The position numbers were made by a program, and so were the translations under genes. DNA of 64,000 nt from Agromyces soli (GTDB lineage: Bacteria > Actinomycetota > Actinomycetes > Actinomycetales > Microbacteriaceae). Under the pieces are notes generated by a model that did not search any database, had not been told where the DNA came from, and saw only the letters and a list, made by a program, of their open reading frames with translations. The stretch's first letter is position 1, and every line of letters starts with the position of its first letter. Positions 17,678 through 25,926 of this stretch are shown piece after piece. The DNA is taken from the NCBI RefSeq assembly GCF_022811605.1, contig NZ_CP094533.1, positions 1 to 64,000 of the forward strand, in the 5' to 3' direction.

Positions 17678-17732
17678 ATATTCTTGCTTTGTGAAATGGT
17701 AGGCGAGTGCCGCGCTCGCGTCAACCGATGCG

Positions 17733-18701
17733 TCAGCGAACGTCGGCGAGGCCGAACAGCTCCGCGGCGGCGAGACCGGCGAGCGCCGGGTCCAGACCGG
17801 CCGCCGCGAAGCTCGCGCGCGGATCGGCGTCACCCGTGAGATACGGCGAGTCCGTGCCGAGCAGAACCCGCTCGGCGCCCGCCAGCTCCGCGATGAAGCG
17901 CAGGGCGGCCGGCGCGTGCAGGATCGAGTCGAACCACAGCTGGCCGAGATAGTCGGAGGGCGCCTTCTCCGCGTGCTCGCGAAGCTCGGGCCGACGGCGC
18001 CAGGCATTGTCCAGCCGGCCGAGCAGGTACGGCAGCGCACCGCCGCCGTGCGGCAGCACGAGCCGGAGCTCGGGATGCCGGTCGAGCGCGCCCGAGGCGA
18101 TCAGCCGCCCCACCGCCCAGGCGGCGTCGAACGGGACCCCGAGCGAATTGTTGAGGAAGAACTCGGGCGAGGTCACCACCCCGCAGTAGAAGGGGTGCAC
18201 GAGCAGCGGCACCCCGAGCTCGGCCGCGGCCGCGAAGAGCGGGTCGAGGCCGAGCCGGTCGAGGGGCAGCTCGGCCGAACGGCCGGTGCCGATGATCGCC
18301 CCGCGCAGCCCGAGCTCGTCGACGCCGCGGCGAAGCTCCGCCGCCGCCTCCGCCGGGTGCCCGATCGGCAGGGTCGCGAGCCCGTGCAGCCGCACCTCGC
18401 CGGCGACGAACGCGGCGAGCTCGTCGTTCGCGCGACGCGCGAACCCGACCGGATCGTGCTCCGCCTCGTAGATGAACAGGTGCGGGGTGAGCGAGACGAT
18501 CGACACGTCGACCCCGCGCTCCCCCATCGCCGCGAGCTTCGCGGCGGGCGAGTGCAGCTCGGGGTAGGCGAGCGGCAGCCGCCCGGCGGGGCTCTCCAGG
18601 TGCTCGGCCGTGCCGGAGAGGCCATGCTCGCCGCTCTCTGCCGCGAGGACGTCGCGGACGAAGGACGGCACGAAGTGGGTGTGGACGTCGACGACGCTCA
18701 C
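17733..18701 (-). CDS. Amidohydrolase-2 family protein (ACMSD-like)
   Basis: A 322-aa metal-dependent hydrolase/decarboxylase. The N-terminal VDVHTHFVPS gives the HxH metal pair, VHPFYCG the third His, LPHGGGALPYLLGRLDNAW the ACMSD-type motif and GTDSPYL the metal Asp. Relatives decarboxylate or hydrolyse aromatic and keto acids. The GTG start overlaps the stop of the M20 gene by 4 bp, which fixes the start. It is the last gene of the eleven-gene operon. The substrate is unknown. Confidence 0.82.
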   Translation of the reverse strand: MSVVDVHTHFVPSFVRDVLAAESGEHGLSGTAEHLESPAGRLPLAYPELHSPAAKLAAMGERGVDVSIVSLTPHLFIYEAEHDPVGFARRANDELAAFVAGEVRLHGLATLPIGHPAEAAAELRRGVDELGLRGAIIGTGRSAELPLDRLGLDPLFAAAAELGVPLLVHPFYCGVVTSPEFFLNNSLGVPFDAAWAVGRLIASGALDRHPELRLVLPHGGGALPYLLGRLDNAWRRRPELREHAEKAPSDYLGQLWFDSILHAPAALRFIAELAGAERVLLGTDSPYLTGDADPRASFAAAGLDPALAGLAAAELFGLADVR

Positions 18702-20113
18702 TCCGCGCCCTCCTCCGCGTCGCCGAGCGCCGCGATCGAGAGCCGCCGGTAGAGCTCGGCACTCGTCTTGACGCCGTTCACGAACCACTCAAGCGACAGG
18801 TGCTCCTGCGCCGAGTGCTCCTGCATGTCGGGCTGCGCGTAGGGCACGAGCAGGCAGTCGAGGCCGACCGCGTCGACGAAGGTGGCGAACACCCCGCCGC
18901 CGCCGATCGAGGGGATCACGACCGGCGGACGGCCCCACACCGACTCGAGCGCCGCGCGCGCCGTGGCGACGAGCCGGTGATCGCTCGCCACCCCGGACGG
19001 CGGGGCGTCGGAGAGCACCGTGATCGAGATGTCCGCGAAGCCGTGCGCGTCGAGGTGGGCCCGGAGCAGCTCGGCGACGCGCGAGGGCCGCTGCCCGAGC
19101 AGCAGCGCGAAGTCGATCTTCGCCGTCGCCGAGGTCGGCACGGCCATCTTCAGCCCCTCGCCCGTGTAGCCCCCCTCGATGCCGCAGACGCACATCCGCG
19201 GCTCGAAGAACATCGACTCCACCGGGTCGTCGCGCTCGAAGGCGGCGATCCCGAACGCCTCGGCGCCCGGCAGGAACTCGGGCGGCAGCCGCCTGGCGAA
19301 CGCGCGGAGCTCCTCGGCGATCGGTGCGACGTCGTCGAAGAAGCCCTCGATCGCGACGCGGCCGTGCTCGTCGACCATCGTCGCGATCGCCTGCGCCATG
19401 CGGGTCACCGGGTTCGGCAGGATGCTGCCGTAGCTGCCCGAATGCCACTCGATGTCCGCCCCGCGCGCCTCGAGCTCCACGTAGAGCGCGCCCCGGATGC
19501 CGAGGAAGAGCGCCGGCTCCCAGACGCCGAGCGTCGAGGCATCGGAGGTGTACAGGAAGTCGGCGCGGAAGCGCTCGACGTGCTCGCGGATGTACGCCGA
19601 GGTGTCGGCGCAGCCGATCTCGTCCTCGCCGTCGAACATGAAGTTGATCTGGAACGGGGGCAGCTCGCCGAAGACGTCGAGCCAGGCGGACAGCGCGCAG
19701 AGGTGGGCGAGCATCTGGCCCTTGCTGTCGCCGACGCCGCGGCCCCAGAGGGAGCCGTCGTGCACCGTCGGCTCGAAGGGCGGGAACGGCCACTCGGCCT
19801 CGTCTCCGGGCGGGACGACGTCGTAGTGCCCGTAGACGAGGAGCTTCCGCTCGTGCTCGCCCGCGCTCGCCCAGACGATCGGGTGCGCGCCGGTCTCGAG
19901 GAGCTCCGGATCGAGTCCGATCGAGCGGATGCGGTCGCGCAGGTGCTGGGCGCACTCGCGCACCCCCTCGCCGGTCGCGCTGATGCTCGGGATCGAGGCG
20001 AACTCGACGAGCCAGGACAGGTACTCGTCGGCCCGCTCGGCGACCCGGTCGAGGAGCGCCTCGCGCCCCTCCTCGAGCTCGCGCAGGCGACGACGGCGTT
20101 CCTCAGAATCCAT
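18698..20113 (-). CDS. M20-family metallohydrolase
   Basis: A ~471-aa dinuclear zinc hydrolase: YGHYDVVPPG (first ligand His/Asp), GRGVGDSKGQ (bridging Asp), FDGEDEIGC (catalytic Glu pair), HSGSYG and a final His in the QEHLSLEWF region. The lid domain sits in the middle. The pattern is closer to the CNDP/dipeptidase-like branch than to typical allantoate amidohydrolase. It overlaps the ureidoglycine aminohydrolase-like gene by 11 bp, so it may act on a ureido or amide compound. A start 4 codons upstream is possible. The missing allantoate amidohydrolase makes this a candidate substitute (inference). Confidence 0.82.
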   Translation of the reverse strand: MDSEERRRRLRELEEGREALLDRVAERADEYLSWLVEFASIPSISATGEGVRECAQHLRDRIRSIGLDPELLETGAHPIVWASAGEHERKLLVYGHYDVVPPGDEAEWPFPPFEPTVHDGSLWGRGVGDSKGQMLAHLCALSAWLDVFGELPPFQINFMFDGEDEIGCADTSAYIREHVERFRADFLYTSDASTLGVWEPALFLGIRGALYVELEARGADIEWHSGSYGSILPNPVTRMAQAIATMVDEHGRVAIEGFFDDVAPIAEELRAFARRLPPEFLPGAEAFGIAAFERDDPVESMFFEPRMCVCGIEGGYTGEGLKMAVPTSATAKIDFALLLGQRPSRVAELLRAHLDAHGFADISITVLSDAPPSGVASDHRLVATARAALESVWGRPPVVIPSIGGGGVFATFVDAVGLDCLLVPYAQPDMQEHSAQEHLSLEWFVNGVKTSAELYRRLSIAALGDAEEGAE

Positions 20114-20909
20114 CACGGTTCGCATCCTTGTACAGCAGGTACGCCGAGCGCGAGAGGCCGCCCGGGTAGTAGTACTGCGGGCAGTACGGCGCCATGTACA
20201 CGAAGTCGTCCTCGCCGACCTCGTAGTGCGCGCGGTCGAGCACGTAGACCCCGCGGCCCTCGAGCATGTACAGCACGTGCTCCTCGTCGTGGATCTCCAC
20301 CTTCGGGAACACCGCGCCCGGGTCGAAGGAGAGGATGCTCATCGCGAAGTCGAACGACGGCTCGGCGGGCAGCAGCTCGAGCCGGTAGACGCCGGGCACC
20401 GAGCCGGGCGTCGCGGTCATCGGGCCGGCGACGCCCGTGACCGGCGCCGGGTCGGGCACGCCGGGGTGCGCCTCGTAGCGTCGCTTCACCCAGATCAGCC
20501 GGGCCGTCGACGCGGAGCGGTTGGCCACCTCGAACCGTTCCCCCGCCGGGAGGAAGGCGAACGCGCTCGCCGGCGCGTCCTCGCCGAAGGGGCCGCTGAG
20601 GCCGCCGTCGAGCGCGTAGAGGAAGTGCTCGAAGCCGTCGCCGGTCGGACGGGTGGTGCCGCCGCCCGGCTCGATCTCGAGCAGGTACATGGCGACCCGC
20701 GCCGAGCCGTTGCGCGGAGTGGTGAGCTTCTTCACCACGGTGGAGGCGAAATCGGGCAGTCGGGAGCCGAAGTGGTTCGACGGCGTGATCACGTAGTGCC
20801 CGGGCCCGAGGCCGCCGCGGTTCGTCGACACCTGGAACGGCGGGAGGGCGGGCTGGATCTGCGTCTGGGGCTGGATCTGCGTCTGGGGCTGGATCTGCGT
20901 CTGGGTCAT
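20103..20909 (-). CDS. Ureidoglycine aminohydrolase-like bicupin (copy 1)
   Basis: A 268-aa protein with two cupin domains. The C-terminal cupin has EIHDEEHVLYMLEGRGVYVLD and PYCPQYYYPGG, the metal-binding and substrate region of (S)-ureidoglycine aminohydrolase, and ends KDANRDGF. That enzyme releases ammonia from S-ureidoglycine to give ureidoglycolate. Residues 2-19 are three perfect copies of TQIQPQ-type hexapeptides from an 18-bp DNA repeat. It is clearly diverged from the copy at 34.3 kb, which looks more like the E. coli enzyme, so its substrate could differ. Start and stop overlap both neighbours. Confidence 0.85.
   Translation of the reverse strand: MTQTQIQPQTQIQPQTQIQPALPPFQVSTNRGGLGPGHYVITPSNHFGSRLPDFASTVVKKLTTPRNGSARVAMYLLEIEPGGGTTRPTGDGFEHFLYALDGGLSGPFGEDAPASAFAFLPAGERFEVANRSASTARLIWVKRRYEAHPGVPDPAPVTGVAGPMTATPGSVPGVYRLELLPAEPSFDFAMSILSFDPGAVFPKVEIHDEEHVLYMLEGRGVYVLDRAHYEVGEDDFVYMAPYCPQYYYPGGLSRSAYLLYKDANRDGF
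20851..20904. repeat. In-frame 18-bp tandem repeat inside a gene start
   Basis: Three perfect copies of GGCTGGATCTGCGTCTGG lie directly behind the start codon of the bicupin gene. Each unit adds six residues without shifting the frame. Confidence 0.92.
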
Positions 20910-22354
20910 CGAGTCTCTCCGATCTCTTCGAGCTGGGGATGCGCGGCGGCGGGCGCCGGGGTGCGCGGGAGGTAGCGGCCGCTCCGTCCGTCGGACACGA
21001 GCTCGCCGTCGGCGACGACGGTCCGGCCGCGGAGGAGCACCCGGCGGACGGCGCCGGCGACCGCCATCCCCTCGTACGGCAGGTAGTCCGCCGCGGAATG
21101 GTGGGTGCGCGCCGAGAAGACGGTGCGGGCCGCCGGGTCGAGCAGCACGAGATCGGCGTCCGCGCCGGCGCGGATCGCGCCCTTCCGCGGGGCCAGCCCC
21201 GCGAGCTCCGCGGGACGGGCGCTCACCGCCTCGACCATCCGCTCGAGGGGGTACCGCCCCTCGGCGACGCCCTGGTAGGCGATCAAGAGCCGCTGCTCCA
21301 CTCCGGGCAGGCCGTTCATGATGTGGGTGAAGTCCTCGTCGACGATCTTCTGCCCGTGCAGGGCGAACGGGCAGTGGTCGCTCGAGAGCACCTCGAGGCC
21401 GCCGTCGGCGAGCGCCTGCCACAGGCGCTCGCGGTCGCTCGCGCTCCGCGCGGGCGGGGAGCAGACGAGGCCGGCCGCGAGCTCGCGGGGGCGGCCCTCG
21501 AGCATCGACTCGTCGAGCACCAGGTAGTGCGAGCAGGTCTCGGCGTGCACGGCGGCCCCGGCCGACCGCGCCCGCTCGACCTCCGCGAGCGCCGCGGCCG
21601 AGGAGACGTGCACGACGTAGAGCCGGGCGCCGGCCATGCGGGCGAGGGTGGCGGCCCGGTGCACCGCCTCCGCCTCGGTGAGCGGCGGCCGGGTGCGGCC
21701 GTGCCACTCCGGCTCCACGTGCCCCGCCGCGAGCGCCTCGTCGACGAGCACGTCGATGGCGTGCCCGTTCTCGGCGTGCACGAGCACGAGCAGGCCGAGC
21801 TCCGCCGCGCGCTGCATCGCCCGCAGGATGGCGCCGTCGTCGCTCATCATGCGCCCCGGGTACGCCATGTACATCTTGATGCTCGAGACCCCGAGGCCGG
21901 GCAGCGCGTCGAGCTCGTCGAGCGCCGCGGCATCCGGCTGCACCAGGATGACGTGCGCGCCGTAGTCCGCCCACGGCCGCTGCGCCGCCGCCCGCTCGCG
22001 CCATCCGGCGAGCGCGGCGGCGAGCGGTTCGCCCGCCTCCGGCCGGCAGAAGTCGACGATGGTCGTCGTCCCGCCGGCGACCGCCGCCGCGGTGCCGGTC
22101 TCGAAGTCGTCGGCCGTGCGGACGGTGCCGCGGAAGACGGCGTCGAGGTGGGTGTGCACGTCGACCCCGCCCGGCAGCACGAGGAGGCCCGCCGCGTCGA
22201 TCCGCTCCGCGCCGGCCCAGGCCGGGCCCGCGCCGCCCGGCGCGACGACCGCGACGACGACCCCGTCCTCGACGAGGACGTCGGCCGGCTCCGTGGTCGC
22301 GGGCGTCACCACCGTGCCGCCCGCGACCACCGTCCGACGAGGGGACTCAGACAT
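20906..22354 (-). CDS. hydA: Dihydropyrimidinase (hydantoinase)
   Basis: A 482-aa cyclic amidohydrolase. GGVDVHTHLDAVF gives the HxH pair, SSIKMYMAYPG the carbamylated Lys, VHAENG and VVHVSSAAA further metal His, SSDHCPFALHGQK the metal Asp and NGLPGVEQRL the substrate loop, the D-hydantoinase pattern. It opens dihydropyrimidines or 5-substituted hydantoins to N-carbamoyl amino acids. It lies between an aldehyde dehydrogenase (8-bp overlap) and the bicupin (4-bp overlap). No dihydropyrimidine dehydrogenase is nearby, which favours a hydantoin or other cyclic ureide as substrate (inference). Confidence 0.92.
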   Translation of the reverse strand: MSESPRRTVVAGGTVVTPATTEPADVLVEDGVVVAVVAPGGAGPAWAGAERIDAAGLLVLPGGVDVHTHLDAVFRGTVRTADDFETGTAAAVAGGTTTIVDFCRPEAGEPLAAALAGWRERAAAQRPWADYGAHVILVQPDAAALDELDALPGLGVSSIKMYMAYPGRMMSDDGAILRAMQRAAELGLLVLVHAENGHAIDVLVDEALAAGHVEPEWHGRTRPPLTEAEAVHRAATLARMAGARLYVVHVSSAAALAEVERARSAGAAVHAETCSHYLVLDESMLEGRPRELAAGLVCSPPARSASDRERLWQALADGGLEVLSSDHCPFALHGQKIVDEDFTHIMNGLPGVEQRLLIAYQGVAEGRYPLERMVEAVSARPAELAGLAPRKGAIRAGADADLVLLDPAARTVFSARTHHSAADYLPYEGMAVAGAVRRVLLRGRTVVADGELVSDGRSGRYLPRTPAPAAAHPQLEEIGETR

Positions 22355-23849
22355 CGAGGTTGAACCAGTTCGTCTTCAGCTGCGTGTACTGGTCGAGCGC
22401 GTGCAGCGACTTGTCGCGACCGTTGCCCGACTGCTTGTACCCGCCGAACGGCACGTTGATGTCGGCCTGGTTGTAGCAGTTCACCCACACCGTGCCGGCA
22501 CGCAGGGCCCGCGACACCTGGTGCGCCGTCGAGACGTTGCTCGTCCACACCGCCGCGGCGAGCCCGTAGTCGGAGTCGTTCGCGATCCGCACGGCGTCGT
22601 CGGCGTCCTTCGCCGTGATCACCGAGAGCACCGGTCCGAAGATCTCCTCCTGAGCGATCCGCATGCGGTTGTCGACCTCGGCGAAGATCGTCGGCTCGTG
22701 GTACGTGCCACCGGTCTCGAGCCGGGTGCGGCTGCCGCCGGTCACGAGGCGCGCGCCCTCCTGCTGGCCGATCTCGACGTAGCTCGACACCCGGTCGAGC
22801 TGCTCGGTGTCGATGATGGCGCCCATCAGCGTGTCCTCCGCGAACGGGTCGCCGGGCGCCCAGATCCGGCTGGCCTCGACGACGAGCTCCAGGAACTCGT
22901 CGCGGATCGACTCCTCGACGACGAGCCGCGAGCCGGCGCTGCAGATCTGGCCGCCGTTGACGAAGCCGCCGAGCGCGGCCGCCTTCGCGGCGGCGCGGAG
23001 GTCCGGCGCGTCGGCGAGCACGATGTTGGCCGACTTGCCGCCGCACTCGAGCGAGACCGACTTGAGGTTCGACTGCCCCGCGTACTGCAGGAAGTACTTG
23101 CCGACCTGCGTCGAGCCGGTGAACGCGATCTTGTCGACGTCCATGTGCAGGCCGAGCGCCTTGCCGGCCCGGTCGCCGCGGCCCGGCACGACGTTGAAGA
23201 CGCCGTCCGGGAGGCCGGCCTCCGCGGCGAGCTCGGCGAGCGCGATGACGGGCAGCGGGGCCTGCTCGGCGGGCTTCACGACGACGGAGTTGCCGGTGGC
23301 GAGCGCCGGGGCGATCTTCCACATCGGCATCCCGATCGGGAAGTTCCACGGCACGACCGCGCCGACCACGCCGAGGGCCTCGCGGGTCACGAGCGCGAGC
23401 GCGGAGCCCGGGGTCGGCATGACCTCGCCGGCCCACTTGTCGATCGCCTCGGTGTAGAACTCGAGCACGGCCGCCGCCCCGTCGACCTCGCCGAGCGAGG
23501 CCGAGATCGGCTTGCCGCTGTCGGCCGTGAGGATCGTGGCGAGCCGGACGCGGTCGCGACGGATGCCGGCGACGAAGGCCGTGAGCACGCGCTTGCGGTG
23601 CCGGGGGGCCGCAGCGGACCAGCGTCCGTCGTCGAAGGCGGCTCGGGCCGCGGCGACGGCGCGGTCGACGTCGGCCTCGACCCCGGCGGCGATGCGGTTC
23701 AGCACCCGCCCGTCGACGGGGCTCCGGTTCTCGACGGTCTCGCCCGAGAGCGCCGGGACGTAGGCGCCGTCGATGAACGCGCCGCCCTCGGGCGCCGCGG
23801 CGGCGGCGAGGTCGATCCAGTCGGTGGTGATGGCGGTGTCGAGTGTCAT
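22347..23849 (-). CDS. Aldehyde dehydrogenase (NAD(P)-dependent)
   Basis: A 500-aa ALDH-superfamily enzyme. VVPWNFPIGMP and VVKPAEQ are cofactor motifs, LECGGKSANIV contains the general-base Glu, GGQICSAGSR the catalytic Cys and PFGGYKQSGNGRDKS the C-terminal signature; it most resembles gamma-glutamyl-aminobutyraldehyde and betaine-aldehyde dehydrogenases. It likely oxidises an aldehyde generated within this operon. The ATG follows AAGGAG. Confidence 0.92.
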   Translation of the reverse strand: MTLDTAITTDWIDLAAAAAPEGGAFIDGAYVPALSGETVENRSPVDGRVLNRIAAGVEADVDRAVAAARAAFDDGRWSAAAPRHRKRVLTAFVAGIRRDRVRLATILTADSGKPISASLGEVDGAAAVLEFYTEAIDKWAGEVMPTPGSALALVTREALGVVGAVVPWNFPIGMPMWKIAPALATGNSVVVKPAEQAPLPVIALAELAAEAGLPDGVFNVVPGRGDRAGKALGLHMDVDKIAFTGSTQVGKYFLQYAGQSNLKSVSLECGGKSANIVLADAPDLRAAAKAAALGGFVNGGQICSAGSRLVVEESIRDEFLELVVEASRIWAPGDPFAEDTLMGAIIDTEQLDRVSSYVEIGQQEGARLVTGGSRTRLETGGTYHEPTIFAEVDNRMRIAQEEIFGPVLSVITAKDADDAVRIANDSDYGLAAAVWTSNVSTAHQVSRALRAGTVWVNCYNQADINVPFGGYKQSGNGRDKSLHALDQYTQLKTNWFNLDV

Positions 23850-23875
23850 GGTGTTCTCCTTCGGAAATCGAGTGG

Positions 23876-25156
23876 TCACGCGCGCTGGCCCCAGAGCTCG
23901 GGCTGGCGGTCGGAGGCGGGGATGCCGGTCGCGAGGTCCGCCCAGAGGGCGTCCGCCGCGGCCTGGTCGTGCCGGAGGTCGACGAGGATCTCGCCGTCCT
24001 TCATCACGAGGCGCGGTCGGGCGAGGGCCCGGAGCTCGCGCAGGGGGTCGCCGTCGAAGACGGCGAGGTCGGCCCGGTTGCCCGGCCGGATGCTGCCGAT
24101 CGTCGGGTCGCCGATCGCGTCGGCCGAGCCGGCGGTGGCGGCGAGCAGCGCGTCGATCGGGGCCATGCCGGCGGCGACGAGCGTCTCGAGCTCGCACACC
24201 ATGACGTCGCGCGCGGGGATCCAGTGCACGGGGTCGGTGCCGGCCGCGATCTTCACGCCGGCCGCCATCGCCCGCTGCACCGACTCCCGGTGCGGGCCGG
24301 CGATCTTCTCCTCGTAGAGCGCGGCGCGCTCCTCGGGGATCGTCTTGCCGATGTGCAGGTGGGTGTTCGTCGAGAACGCCCAGAGCGTCGGCACGTAGAA
24401 GGTGCCCTGCTCCGCCATCTGCGCGACGAGCGCGTCGTCGAGCGCGAGGCCGTGGTCGATCACGTCGATCCCCGCGTTCACGGCGGCGCGCGCGGCCGGG
24501 AGGCCCTCGCAGTGGCAGCCGACGCGGGTGCCGAGCAGGTGCGCCTCGGCGACCGCCGTGGCGATCTCCTCGTCGTTCAGGTAGCGCAGGCAGGTGTCCC
24601 AGTCGGAGTCGGCTGCGGTGTGCGAGAGCACGAGCTTCACGAGGTCCGCGCCGGACTTGATCTCCTCGCGCACCGCCTTGCGCACGTCGTCGACGCCGTC
24701 GACGAAGTGGTTGCGCCAGTCGACGGGCGCGCCGCTGCCGACGATGTTCGGCCCGGCCGTGTAGGCGCGCGGGCCGACGATGCGGCCCGACGCGATCTCG
24801 TCGCGGAGCTGGTGGATGCCCCGGTGCTTGCAGCCGGGGTCGCGGAGCGAGGTGACGCCGGACTCGATCTGACGCTTCGCCATGATGACCCCGTCGATCG
24901 CGGAGGTCGTGATCAGCTTCGCATCGGCCTCGACGCCGGATCGGCTCATGAGGTGGGTGTGCGCGTCGATGAGTCCGGGCAGGATGTGCGCGCCGGCGAC
25001 GTCGATGACGTGCACGGCGTCGGAGGGCAGCTGCGACGCAGGCTCGACGCCGACGAAGCGGTCGCCCTCGACGACGACCATGTGGTCGTCGACGAACGCG
25101 CGGGCCGCCGTGTCGAGGATCGGGCCGCCCAGGACGAATCGGGTGCTGGTGGTCAT
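23876..25156 (-). CDS. Metal-dependent amidohydrolase (imidazolonepropionase-like)
   Basis: A 426-aa amidohydrolase of the prolidase/imidazolonepropionase-like group. GLIDAHTHLM gives the HxH metal pair, LVKLVLSHTA the bridging Lys, GCHCEG and VIDHGLALDD the His ligands and IAAGTDPVHW the metal Asp. Members hydrolyse dipeptides, imides or ring amides. The start overlaps the racemase stop by 4 bp. The substrate is unknown; the presence of three amidohydrolases in one operon suggests successive C-N bond cleavages. Confidence 0.85.
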   Translation of the reverse strand: MTTSTRFVLGGPILDTAARAFVDDHMVVVEGDRFVGVEPASQLPSDAVHVIDVAGAHILPGLIDAHTHLMSRSGVEADAKLITTSAIDGVIMAKRQIESGVTSLRDPGCKHRGIHQLRDEIASGRIVGPRAYTAGPNIVGSGAPVDWRNHFVDGVDDVRKAVREEIKSGADLVKLVLSHTAADSDWDTCLRYLNDEEIATAVAEAHLLGTRVGCHCEGLPAARAAVNAGIDVIDHGLALDDALVAQMAEQGTFYVPTLWAFSTNTHLHIGKTIPEERAALYEEKIAGPHRESVQRAMAAGVKIAAGTDPVHWIPARDVMVCELETLVAAGMAPIDALLAATAGSADAIGDPTIGSIRPGNRADLAVFDGDPLRELRALARPRLVMKDGEILVDLRHDQAAADALWADLATGIPASDRQPELWGQRA

Positions 25157-25926
25157 TGCGGCTCCTGCTCTGCTCGGGTGGGGCTGGTCTGAGTGGTCGC
25201 CGCTGCCGGGACGGCGGCGCCGGGTGCGCCGCCGCGGTGCAGCTCGGCGAGATGCTCGGCGCTGCGGACGCCGGCGAGGAGCCCCGAGACGACGGGGCGG
25301 CCGATCGCCTCGGCGAGCGCCGGGGCGACCCGGCCCATCACCGAGCCGGTGAGCACGAGCGCGTCGCCGAGCCCGTCGGCGTTCGCCTCGCAGGCGGCGA
25401 CGAGCTGGGCGAGCAGCGCATCGGCATCCGCCGCGGCCGCCCCGCTCGAGGAGTCCGCAGCCACGATCGACGCGAGCCGGCCGTCCAGCCCGTAGGAGCG
25501 CACGAGCGCGCGCATCGCGGCGGCCTTGCCCGGCGCGAGCACCGCGACGCTGAAGGTGTCGCCCAGGGCGCACGCCTGCAGGAAACCTGCCTCGGCGATG
25601 CCGACGACGGGGCGGTCGGTGACGGAGCGGGCCGCGGCGAGCCCCGGATCGTTCCCGCAGGCGACGACGAAGGCGTCGTAGTCGTCGCGCAGGGCCCGCA
25701 CGAGCAGCGCGGTCTCGGCGCCCGACACGGCGACGTCGAGCAGGGTGTCGATGCCCGCGGGGCCTGCCGCGGGGTTCAGGAAGTCGGCCACGGTGCCCGG
25801 CAGGAGCTCGGGCGCAACGGTGTCGGCGAGCTGCTCGGTCACGACGGCGGAGCTGTTGGAGTTCACGACCGCGATGCGCCGGATGCGGCCGGCCGGGTCG
25901 GGCGGGGCGGTGCGCTGCACGGTCAT
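25153..25926 (-). CDS. Asp/Glu/hydantoin racemase-family protein
   Basis: A 257-aa protein of the hydantoin/allantoin racemase family. The N-terminal IAVVNSNSSAVVTEQL and FVVACGNDPGL with the first catalytic Cys are present. The second Cys, normally in a VLGCAGM-like motif, is absent: the equivalent stretch reads VLTGSVMGR. One-base racemases need both Cys, so this may be a non-racemising relative (maleate isomerase- or decarboxylase-like) or inactive. The C-terminus has an Ala/Thr-rich tail. It overlaps both neighbours by 4 bp. Confidence 0.82.
   Translation of the reverse strand: MTVQRTAPPDPAGRIRRIAVVNSNSSAVVTEQLADTVAPELLPGTVADFLNPAAGPAGIDTLLDVAVSGAETALLVRALRDDYDAFVVACGNDPGLAAARSVTDRPVVGIAEAGFLQACALGDTFSVAVLAPGKAAAMRALVRSYGLDGRLASIVAADSSSGAAAADADALLAQLVAACEANADGLGDALVLTGSVMGRVAPALAEAIGRPVVSGLLAGVRSAEHLAELHRGGAPGAAVPAAATTQTSPTRAEQEPQ

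Noticed and set aside
18698..20113. Canonical allantoate amidohydrolase (allC)
   Set aside because: The metal-site motifs follow the CNDP/dipeptidase-like branch of M20; an allantoate role remains only a hypothesis.
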